Positions 26,184-33,636 of a stretch of 64,000 nucleotides of DNA are shown here, piece by piece (within the stretch, counting starts at the first letter, position 1; each line of letters opens with the position of its first letter). Below the pieces are notes generated by a model, which was not told where the DNA came from, searched no databases, and saw nothing but the letters and a program-made list of their open reading frames with translations. The stretch covers positions 1,984,001 through 2,048,000 of the forward strand of contig CAWFMM010000004.1 in the NCBI GenBank assembly GCA_963817035.1. The letters run 5' to 3'. Made by a program: the position numbers and the translations under genes. This stretch comes from AC-49 sp963817035 (GTDB lineage Bacteria > Actinomycetota > Thermoleophilia > Solirubrobacterales > Solirubrobacteraceae).

Positions 26184-26606
26184 ATGGACAGGATGACCTC
26201 GGCCACCACCCCAGACCTTGAGTTCACGGTGCCGGCGCGTCCTGAGAATGTGGCCGTGGTCCGTCACGCGATGGGCGCCCTGGGTGACGCGGCGGACGTC
26301 TCGGAGCAGACGCTGGCCGACATCAAGCTCGCGGTCACCGAGGCCTGCACCAACGTCGTGGTCCACGCCTATCCGAACGGCGACGGGCCGCTGGTCGTGC
26401 GCGCCACCATCGACGGAGACCTCGTGACCGTCGTCGTCGCCGATCGCGGGCGCGGCATCACCCCGCGCCCCGACAGTCCCGGGCTCGGGCTCGGGCTGCC
26501 GCTGATCGCCACGCTCGCCGACTCGCTCGAACTGGGAACCGGCGATGCGGGCGAGACCGAGGTCCGTATGACCTTCCGCCTCTCCGACGCCGCGGTCGCA
26601 GCGTGA
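26184..26606 (+). CDS. Anti-sigma factor serine kinase (RsbW/SpoIIAB-like HATPase)
   Basis: A 140-residue GHKL ATPase with an intact N box (TEACTNVVVHAY, Asn57), G1 box DRGRG (87-91) and G2 box GLGLGLP (100-106). The family binds a sigma factor and phosphorylates a STAS antagonist to switch partners. The STAS protein is two genes downstream and a SigB-type sigma factor lies 2.6 kb away, so those are the likely partners. An in-frame ATG at 26193 is an alternative start. Confidence 0.9.
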   Translation: MDRMTSATTPDLEFTVPARPENVAVVRHAMGALGDAADVSEQTLADIKLAVTEACTNVVVHAYPNGDGPLVVRATIDGDLVTVVVADRGRGITPRPDSPGLGLGLPLIATLADSLELGTGDAGETEVRMTFRLSDAAVAA

Positions 26607-27061
26607 GCGCGACCTGGACGTCCCCGGCGTCAGACGTCAACAACGCGCAGCTGTCGATCTCGCCAGGGCCAATGGCCGCCGCCGTGCTCGGGCGCGTCGT
26701 CGGCATGCTCGCGGCGCGCGCCGACTGCCCGATCGATCGCCTCGACGACGCCCTGCTGATCACCGACGCGATCGCCGCCCATGCCCCCGGCCACTCACTC
26801 GACGGCCGTGCCCACGTCACGATCACGACGCAGACCGGGAACCTGGTCGTGCTCATCTGGGGCCTGAAGGCCGGGGGCGCCCACGGGTTGCTGGCCGCAT
26901 CGGCCCTGCCCGGGGTCGGCAGCGTGCTCGAACGGGTCGCCGACGATGTCAACCACCGCGCGGCGGACGACGGCGCGGGCGACGAGCTGATCATCGCGCT
27001 CTGCTTTGACCCGGGTGCCCGTCACGACGGCGCCGACCAGGAGGACTCCGATGCAGCCTGA
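26603..27061 (+). CDS. Degenerate RsbW-like protein lacking ATP-binding boxes
   Basis: A 152-residue protein starting at a GTG that overlaps the RsbW stop (GTGA). By eye it aligns over its length with the upstream kinase: IDRLDDALLITDAIAAHA against TLADIKLAVTEACTNVVVHA, and GLLAASALPGVGSVLERVADDV against GLGLGLPLIATLADSLEL. The N-box Asn is replaced (Ala59), and the DRGRG box is lost (WGLKAGG). I infer a paralogue that kept the fold but not the kinase activity. It ends inside the first bases of the STAS gene. Confidence 0.75.
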   Translation: MSATWTSPASDVNNAQLSISPGPMAAAVLGRVVGMLAARADCPIDRLDDALLITDAIAAHAPGHSLDGRAHVTITTQTGNLVVLIWGLKAGGAHGLLAASALPGVGSVLERVADDVNHRAADDGAGDELIIALCFDPGARHDGADQEDSDAA

Positions 27062-27413
27062 GTTCGCTCTCACCCAGGAACGGCTCGATGGCGACCGGGC
27101 GGTGATCGCGGTCCAAGGCGAGATCGACCTGTTCACCGCCCCTGAGTTCAAGGCCGCGCTGGCGAACGTGATCGACGACGGCATCACCCGGATCGTCGTC
27201 GATCTGACCGCGACCGGGTTCCTCGACTCGACCGCGCTCGGCGTCCTGATCGGCGCGATCAAACGGCTACGTACGCACGACGGCCGCCTGACGATCGTCA
27301 ACGTCGACCAGTCGATCGCCAAGACGTTCGAGATCACCGGGCTCGATCAGATCTTCACGCTGTGCGCCACGCGCGACGAAGCCGTCGCCGCGCTGGACCA
27401 GGCTGCCGCCTAG
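27051..27413 (+). CDS. STAS-domain anti-sigma factor antagonist (RsbV/SpoIIAA-like)
   Basis: A 120-residue STAS protein. The phosphoacceptor serine is Ser60 in TGFLDSTALGVLIGA. Unphosphorylated, it should bind the anti-sigma kinase and free the sigma factor. The ATG at 27051 has an excellent AGGAGG seven bases upstream. The gene overlaps the degenerate RsbW-like gene by 11 bases and shares its stop-codon bases with the convergent ku gene. Confidence 0.93.
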   Translation: MQPEFALTQERLDGDRAVIAVQGEIDLFTAPEFKAALANVIDDGITRIVVDLTATGFLDSTALGVLIGAIKRLRTHDGRLTIVNVDQSIAKTFEITGLDQIFTLCATRDEAVAALDQAAA

Positions 27414-28312
27414 CGATCCTTGGCCGTGGCGCGCGGCTTGCCCGCGGCCGCGGGCTTGCCCTTCGCGGCCACCGCCGGCTTGGCCTTCGCACGCGGCTTC
27501 TTGGCCGGCGCCTTGGTGCCGCCGTCTCGCGCGCGGACCGCGTCGAGGCTCGCCTTGAGTGCGCTCATCAAGTCGGGCACCGGAGCCGACTCGGGTGCGC
27601 TCTCGGGCTGAACGGCGATCGCCTCGCCGGCCGCCTTGCGCTCGATCAGCGCCAGGACCTGCTCGCGATAGCTGTCGCGGTACTTGGACGGGTCGAAGTC
27701 GTCGGCCAGCGACTGCACCAGCTGCTTGGCGATGTCGAGCTCGCGCTTGGTCGTCTTGACCTCGTCGCCGTCGGGCAACTCGTCAAGCGAGTCGGCGCCG
27801 ACGACCTCGTCGGCGAACAGCATCGTCGCCATCCCAAGAACGTCACCCATCGGGCGCACGGCCACGAGCTGCTCCTTGGAGCGGATCACGACGCGGGCGA
27901 TGCCAACCTTGTTGGTGTCGCGCATCGCCTCGAGCAGCAGTCGGTAGGGCTTGGCGCCGCCGGGGCCGGGCGCGAGGTAGTACGGATGGTCGTAGAAGAT
28001 CGGGTCGATCTGATCGAGCTCGACGAAGTCCTCGATCTCGATCGTCCGCGTGCGCACCGGGTCGAGCGACTCAAGTTCGCCGGGCTCGATGATCACGTAG
28101 CGGTCAGGCGACAGCTCGTAGCCCTTGACGATGTCCTCGTAGGGCACCTCCTCGCCGGTCGATGGGTCGACGCGCTTCTGGGCGATCCGCACCCCGGTCG
28201 GGCCGTTGAGCTGGTGGAAGCGCACCGTCTTGCGATTGACGGCGCTGTAGAGCTTGACCGGCACGCTGACCAGGCCAAAGCTGATCGCGCCGGTCCAGAT
28301 GGAACGGGCCAT
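27410..28312 (-). CDS. ku: Non-homologous end-joining protein Ku
   Basis: A 300-residue bacterial Ku starting with the canonical MARSIWTGAISFGLVSVPVKLYSA. The Ku core reaches about residue 235, with a C-terminal Lys/Ala/Pro-rich tail (about 245-300) typical of DNA-bridging tails. It binds double-strand ends and recruits LigD, which is not in this window. It lies 67 bases downstream of the SigB-type sigma gene on the same strand, suggesting joint or stress-linked expression. An ATG nine bases upstream is possible. Confidence 0.96.
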   Translation of the reverse strand: MARSIWTGAISFGLVSVPVKLYSAVNRKTVRFHQLNGPTGVRIAQKRVDPSTGEEVPYEDIVKGYELSPDRYVIIEPGELESLDPVRTRTIEIEDFVELDQIDPIFYDHPYYLAPGPGGAKPYRLLLEAMRDTNKVGIARVVIRSKEQLVAVRPMGDVLGMATMLFADEVVGADSLDELPDGDEVKTTKRELDIAKQLVQSLADDFDPSKYRDSYREQVLALIERKAAGEAIAVQPESAPESAPVPDLMSALKASLDAVRARDGGTKAPAKKPRAKAKPAVAAKGKPAAAGKPRATAKDR

Positions 28313-28379
28313 GGGTCCCATCTTCGCCGATCGCGGCGCTTCTCATGCGTCACGCACCGGGAATTGCGCGGCCGCCGGA

Positions 28380-29177
28380 TCAGACCTCGTCGATCCCGGT
28401 GACCTGCGCGGCGGCGCGCAGCCGACCGACGGCCTGGCGGATCAGCCGCGAGACCTGCATCTGGGAGACCCCGACCCGCTCGCCGATCTCGGCCTGGGTC
28501 AGGTCCTCCTCGAAGCGCAGGCGCAGCACCTCGCGCTCGCGCGGCGAGATCGTGGCCAGGAGGCGATCGAGCGTCGCGCGGTGCTCGGCGAGCTCGAAGC
28601 CGCTGTCGTCGTGGCCGAGCGTGTCACCGAGCGTCGCCGTGCTGTCCTCCTCGGACCCCCGCGGCGAGCTCAGCGAGGTCGCGCGGTAGGCGCCGGAGGC
28701 CTCGAGCGCCTCGAGCACGTCCTCCTCGGTCGAGCTGATCTCGCCGGCGATCTCCGCCACCGACGGCGCTCGGTGCAGGTCATGCGAGAGCGACGTGACC
28801 GCCCGGTCGACCTTGAGCGTCAGCTCCTGGAGATCGCGAGGCACACGGACCGACCACGTACGGTCGCGGAAGTGGCGCTTGATCTCGCCGAGGATCGTCG
28901 GAACGGCGAAGCTCGAGAACGCGATGTCGCGCGACGGGTCGAAGCGGTCGACCGCCTTGACCAGGCCCAGCGACGCGACCTGGACCAGATCGTCGAGCGG
29001 CTCCTCGGCGCGCTGGTAGCGGCGCGCGAGCTGGCGCGCGAGCGGCAGGAAGCGCTCGATCAGCTCGTCGCGCAGCGCCGGATCGGGCTGGCCGTCGGGA
29101 CCGGGCGCCAAGCAGCGTGCGAACAGCTCGCGATCCTGCTGAGCGCGACTTTTGGGGCTCGTCACATCACCACTCAT
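28380..29177 (-). CDS. SigB/SigF-type stress sigma factor
   Basis: A 265-residue sigma-70 protein of the SigB/SigF/SigG group. Region 2 reads EPLDDLVQVASLGLVKAVDRFDPS, followed by FSSFAVPTILGEIKRHFRD, a region 3, and region 4 SPREREVLRLRFEEDLTQAEIGERVGVSQMQVSRLI. Such factors are controlled by RsbW-type kinases and STAS antagonists, both encoded 2-3 kb away. The ATG at 29177 has AGGA nine bases upstream. It is divergent from the YihY gene and upstream of ku. Confidence 0.93.
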   Translation of the reverse strand: MSGDVTSPKSRAQQDRELFARCLAPGPDGQPDPALRDELIERFLPLARQLARRYQRAEEPLDDLVQVASLGLVKAVDRFDPSRDIAFSSFAVPTILGEIKRHFRDRTWSVRVPRDLQELTLKVDRAVTSLSHDLHRAPSVAEIAGEISSTEEDVLEALEASGAYRATSLSSPRGSEEDSTATLGDTLGHDDSGFELAEHRATLDRLLATISPREREVLRLRFEEDLTQAEIGERVGVSQMQVSRLIRQAVGRLRAAAQVTGIDEV

Positions 29178-29299
29178 GGCTGATGTCCTGCGGTATTCAC
29201 GCTGCGATGCATGCCGACGTCCTCTCGAGGATCGAACGCCGGCCGTCTGGGGCGCCTGGTGCGAGGAGGCGAAAAGGACTCTGGGCTTCCCTGCTCGCA

Positions 29300-29305
29300 T
29301 AGTAT
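29300..29305 (+). promoter_or_regulatory. -10-like TAGTAT before the YihY gene
   Basis: TAGTAT ends eight bases before the GTG at 29313 and there is no ribosome site, consistent with a leaderless transcript. The GTG start was chosen partly on this basis. Confidence 0.5.
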
Positions 29306-29312
29306 CCGACCG

Positions 29313-30206
29313 GTGGCCGGCGACCGCACGGATGACTCCGTCCAGGCGACGGTCTGGCGCGCGTTCAAGAAGTTCGACTCCGACCAGATGACCGATGCCG
29401 CCGCGTCGCTGACCTACTACGCCGCGATGTCGCTGTTCCCCGGCGTGCTGCTCGCACTGACCCTGCTCGGCGTGCTGGGCGACCACACGACGGTTCAGAA
29501 CGCGACCGACTACGTCGTCAAGCACGGCGCCGACGAGACGACCGCCTCGGCCGTGAACTCGACGCTGCGCGCGATGGTCGACACGTCGGGCAAGGCCCTG
29601 GGGATCGCGCTGCTCGTCTCCGTCATCCTCGGACTCAACTCGGTCTCGGGCGCGTTCGGCGCCTCCGGGCGCGCGCTGAACCGGATCTTCGAGGTGAAGG
29701 AGGACCGGGGTTTCGTGCACCGCCGGTTGCTCAACCTGGGCATAGCGGCGATCGTGATGACGCTGATCATCGTCGTGCTGGCCGCGATGTTCCTCGGGGG
29801 TCAGTACACGCACGACCTGTTCGAGAACATCGGCCTCGGCGGGACGGCGGCGTCGATCTGGGCGATCGCGCGCTTCCCGATCGCCCTGCTCTCTGCGATG
29901 ACGGTCTACGCGCTGGTCTACGCGTATGCGCCCGACATCGAGTCTCGGCGGATCCGTCTGCTCTCGCCGGGCGGGGTGAGTGGTGTGCTGATCTGGATCG
30001 CGGCGTCGATCGGGTTCTTCATCTACGTCAAGAACTTCTCGCACTACGGCACGGCCTACGGGATCGCCGGAGCGATGATCGTCCTACTGCTGTGGCTGTG
30101 GCTCGGAGCGTGCGCGTTCCTGCTCGGCGCCGAGCTCAACTTCGAGTTCGACGAGCGCAAGGCACGGCGGCGCGTGCGGGTCACACCGGCGCCAGACGCT
30201 CCGTGA
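29313..30206 (+). CDS. YihY/virulence factor BrkB family membrane protein
   Basis: A 297-residue membrane protein opening VWRAFKKFDSDQMTDAAASLTYYAAMSLFPGVLLALTLLG, the characteristic N-terminus of the YihY/BrkB family. About six transmembrane helices follow, and the last segment LLLWLWLGACAFLLGAELNFEFDE is also typical. Members were once called ribonuclease BN by mistake; their function is unclear. The last 26 bases overlap the convergent addA-like gene. Confidence 0.9.
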   Translation: MAGDRTDDSVQATVWRAFKKFDSDQMTDAAASLTYYAAMSLFPGVLLALTLLGVLGDHTTVQNATDYVVKHGADETTASAVNSTLRAMVDTSGKALGIALLVSVILGLNSVSGAFGASGRALNRIFEVKEDRGFVHRRLLNLGIAAIVMTLIIVVLAAMFLGGQYTHDLFENIGLGGTAASIWAIARFPIALLSAMTVYALVYAYAPDIESRRIRLLSPGGVSGVLIWIAASIGFFIYVKNFSHYGTAYGIAGAMIVLLLWLWLGACAFLLGAELNFEFDERKARRRVRVTPAPDAP

Positions 30207-33200
30207 GCTCGGGCGGGTGCTCGCACAGCGCGGCGCGGCCCGGGCAGGTGGCGCACAGCGTCAGATGCGGGATCGGTGTCGGGGCGAACTCAGCGGCGAG
30301 CAGGGCGGCGGCGCGCTCGCGTAACTCCGCCGCCAGGCGCGGCGCGTCGACGGCCTCGTAGCGCGCGACGACCGGGTCGCCGGGACGCTCGAGATACAGG
30401 TGGCAGACCTCGACGCGCGTCGCGCCCTCACGCAGCGCGGCCAGTGCATAGATCCGCCGCTGCACGCCGTACGAGCGCTCGACGGCGGCCCCGAGATCGT
30501 CGTCGGTGACCGCGTCGGTCTTGTAGTCGACGATCAGCGCGGCACCGGAGTGCTCTCGGGCGAGCAGGTCGACGACGCCGTTGATGAGCGGGCCGTCCTC
30601 ATCGAGCATGAAGCTGAAGCGATGCTCGCGCAGAATGTCGGCGGCACCCGCGACGCGTGTGAGCAGTTCGGTCTCGATCGCGGCGCGGACGAGGCGCGTG
30701 AGGTCGTCGGCGAGGCGGTCGTCGAGCTCGGTCTCGTGGCGGGCCGCGACGTCGTCGAGGCGCTCGCGGGTCGGCAACGTGGGCGACCGCAGATCGAGCT
30801 CCTCGAGCAACTCGTGGGCCAGCGTGCCGCGCAGCATCGCCTCGATGCGCAGCTCGTCTCCTGCCGCCGCGGTGAGCGCCGCGAGGGCAGCAGGGGGCTC
30901 ATCGGGCGGGAGGCGCAGGATCCGTTCGAGGTAGAAGCGGTACCCGCACTGGTCGTAGCTGGAGAGCGACGAGTAGCTGAGCGTCGCGACCGGCGGCGCC
31001 GCTGCCGCATGGGTGATCGGCAGACCCGGAAGCGGCGTCTGGATCTGCTGCGTCGCGGCGTCGACGACGGTCGCCGACGGCTGCGGGTGCAGCGATTCGA
31101 CGCGCAGCACCGTCCCGACGGTGTCGATCGCGTTGCGCACGAGCTCAGCGTGCTCGGCGCGCTGGCGCGGCTCCTCGCGAGCCAGGCGTTCGATCACGTC
31201 GTCGATGAACGCCGGCGCCAGCCACGCGATCGGCGGCGCGCCCGCCGTCGCGCCCGGCCACTTCGCTGGGTTGACGGTCCCGCTGAGGATCAGCAGCTCC
31301 TGGGCTCGAGTGCAGGCGACGTAGAAGACGCGGCGATCCTCGGCGCCGTCGGCGGCCCGCAGCTCGGCGACGAGCTCCTCGCGATCGAGCGCCGGCTCTC
31401 GCGTTCCGTCGAGGCCGTAGAGCTGTAGGCCGACGCGCCCGTCATCGCCGAGGGCGAGGGTCGGCGACTGGAGGTTGGGCTGGCGGCCCAGGTCGGCGAC
31501 GACGACGACCGGGAACTCGAGCCCCTTGGCGGCGTGGATCGTCATCAGCCGTACGGCATCCAGACCGGCGAGCTCGACCGGCGCGTCAGGCTCCTTGGAC
31601 GCGGTCGGGTCGAGCTCGGCGTTGGCGCGCTGGACGAGGGCGCGCACGTCACGCCCGTGGCGCTCCTCGAACGCGGCGGCGAGGCGGATCAGTTTGTGGA
31701 CATTGGCGAGGCGCCGGCGCCCGCCGGGCAAGGTCAGGACTCGCTCGTCGTAGCGCGTGCGCGCGACGACGCGCTCGAGCAGCTCGCCGAGCCCGAGGCG
31801 CGGCGCCAGATCACGCTCGGCCGCAAACGCGATCGCGAACTCGGCGACCGCGCGGGCGTCGGCGGCGGGCAGCGGCGGCGGGTCGACGACCTTGTCCCAG
31901 ACCTTGGTTCCGTCGGCGTGAGCGGCAGCGGCGAGCAGCGCGAGGCCGTCGCCGCTGACGCCGACCAGCGGCGAGGCGAGCACGCCGAGCAGCGACGCTT
32001 CGTCGCGTGGGTTGACGAGCGCGGCGAGGTATGAAGTCAGGTCCTGGACCTGCTGGCGCGCCCAGAATCCGCGCCCACCCGAAGCGAGCGTCGCGACGCC
32101 GAGGTCCTCGAGCGCGCGCTCGAAGGTGGCGAGATCGGTCGCCGCGCGAACGAGGATCGCGATGTCCTTCGCCGCGAACCGACCGCCGGCGATCAGATCA
32201 GCGATGCGCTGGGCGACGAGCCGCGCCTCGGCGTGGCGCCAGGCGTGCTTGGCCGGGAGCGGGCCGAGACTCGGCGCGTCGTCGGCGTCCCAGCCTTCGG
32301 TGTCCGTGATCAGGAGCTCGACCGGCGCCTCGGTGATCTCGTCGCCGGTGCGCCCGGCGACCAGCGGCGTCGCCTCGGCGCCGAAGATCGGGACAAACGC
32401 GGCGTTGAGCGCGTCGACGAGCGGCGGGCGGCTGCGGAAGTTCGCCGCCAACGTGGCGGTTGCGCCGTGGGCGTGGAACGCGGCCCGGCGCTCCATGAAC
32501 AGCGCGACCGACGCGTGGCGAAAGCCGTAGATCGACTGCAGCGCGTCGCCGACCACGAACGTGTCGTCGCGGTCGAGTCGGTCAAGGACGTCGAGCTGCA
32601 GCCGGCTCGTGTCCTGGAACTCGTCGACCATGATCCGCTGGAAGCGCTCGGCGTAGCCGGTGGCGATTGCGGGCGCGGCGCGCAACAGGTCGCGCGCGCC
32701 GATCTGGAGGTCATCGAAGTCCAGTGCGGAGACCGCAACCTTGGCCGCGGCGAACGCGTCGTCGAAGCGTTCGAGCAACTCGTCGAGCAGGACCATCGCG
32801 GCGGCGGCGCGCGTGTCGCGACCGGCTTGGGCGTAGGCGTCGTAGGCGCTGCGGTAGCGGATGCACGCGTCGCCGCTCAGTGCATTGACGTTGGAACCTG
32901 GGAGCTTCGCCCGCTCGAGTCCGCGTGCGCTCGGCACGCCCGGGGCGCCGAGCAGGTCCACGCAGTGCTCGAGCGCGACGCGCCCGGCGGCGACCGTCTT
33001 CCCACTGGCGACGGGCCCGATCTCGGCTTGGGCGGCGAGCGCCGCGGCGTGCAGTTCGCCGGTCAGCGCGTCGATGTCGAAGGCCACGACCGGGCGCGGA
33101 AGGCGCGGGTGGGTCTCCCCGGCGCTGCGCAGCTGATCGAAGGCGGCGAGGGTCAACGCGCAGAGGTTGTCGGGCGAGTACGCGGCGACGAGATCGAGCG

Positions 33201-33636
33201 CGTCGCGCCGGCCGTCGGCGAGCAGCCCGGCCAGGGCGGAGTCGAACGCCGCGAGGCGCAGGAAGCGCGTCTCCGGACCGTCGAGGACCGTGAACTGCGG
33301 ATCGAGCCCGGCCGCGACTGCATGGGTGCGCAGGATCCGCGTGCACAGGCCGTGGATCGTCGAGATCCAAGCTGACTCGGTGTCCTGGGCCAGGCGGCGC
33401 TCGCCGAGCTCGAGCAGCCGGCGGCGCACGCGGGCGCGCAGCTCGCCCGCCGCTTTGTCGGTGTAGGTGATCGCGAGGATCTGGTCGGGCGCGATGCCCT
33501 CATGCAGGGCGCTGCGGACGAAACGCTCGACGAGGACCGTCGTCTTGCCCGAGCCGGCGTTGGCGGCGACGAGCAGCCGGCCGGAGCGTCGTTCGATCGC
33601 CGCGGCCTGCTCGGCGGTGAGCTCGATCGCGCTCAT
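30181..33636 (-). CDS. AddA-like helicase-nuclease subunit (UvrD helicase plus PD-(D/E)XK nuclease)
   Basis: An 1151-residue protein for double-strand-break resection. The helicase has Walker A AANAGSGKTTVLVERF (about 24-39), Walker B IMVDEFQDTSRLQ, GDALQSIYGFRHA and the MTIHAAKGLEFPVVVV motif. The C-terminal RecB-type nuclease has LINGVVDLL and ALIVDYKTD. Cysteines at YDQCGYRFY and CATCPGRAALC form a C...CxxCx6C pattern that could hold an iron-sulfur staple. The ATG at 33636 overlaps the AddB-like stop, so the two subunits are translated together. AdnAB is the alternative family name. Confidence 0.9.
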   Translation of the reverse strand: MSAIELTAEQAAAIERRSGRLLVAANAGSGKTTVLVERFVRSALHEGIAPDQILAITYTDKAAGELRARVRRRLLELGERRLAQDTESAWISTIHGLCTRILRTHAVAAGLDPQFTVLDGPETRFLRLAAFDSALAGLLADGRRDALDLVAAYSPDNLCALTLAAFDQLRSAGETHPRLPRPVVAFDIDALTGELHAAALAAQAEIGPVASGKTVAAGRVALEHCVDLLGAPGVPSARGLERAKLPGSNVNALSGDACIRYRSAYDAYAQAGRDTRAAAAMVLLDELLERFDDAFAAAKVAVSALDFDDLQIGARDLLRAAPAIATGYAERFQRIMVDEFQDTSRLQLDVLDRLDRDDTFVVGDALQSIYGFRHASVALFMERRAAFHAHGATATLAANFRSRPPLVDALNAAFVPIFGAEATPLVAGRTGDEITEAPVELLITDTEGWDADDAPSLGPLPAKHAWRHAEARLVAQRIADLIAGGRFAAKDIAILVRAATDLATFERALEDLGVATLASGGRGFWARQQVQDLTSYLAALVNPRDEASLLGVLASPLVGVSGDGLALLAAAAHADGTKVWDKVVDPPPLPAADARAVAEFAIAFAAERDLAPRLGLGELLERVVARTRYDERVLTLPGGRRRLANVHKLIRLAAAFEERHGRDVRALVQRANAELDPTASKEPDAPVELAGLDAVRLMTIHAAKGLEFPVVVVADLGRQPNLQSPTLALGDDGRVGLQLYGLDGTREPALDREELVAELRAADGAEDRRVFYVACTRAQELLILSGTVNPAKWPGATAGAPPIAWLAPAFIDDVIERLAREEPRQRAEHAELVRNAIDTVGTVLRVESLHPQPSATVVDAATQQIQTPLPGLPITHAAAAPPVATLSYSSLSSYDQCGYRFYLERILRLPPDEPPAALAALTAAAGDELRIEAMLRGTLAHELLEELDLRSPTLPTRERLDDVAARHETELDDRLADDLTRLVRAAIETELLTRVAGAADILREHRFSFMLDEDGPLINGVVDLLAREHSGAALIVDYKTDAVTDDDLGAAVERSYGVQRRIYALAALREGATRVEVCHLYLERPGDPVVARYEAVDAPRLAAELRERAAALLAAEFAPTPIPHLTLCATCPGRAALCEHPPELTERLAPV

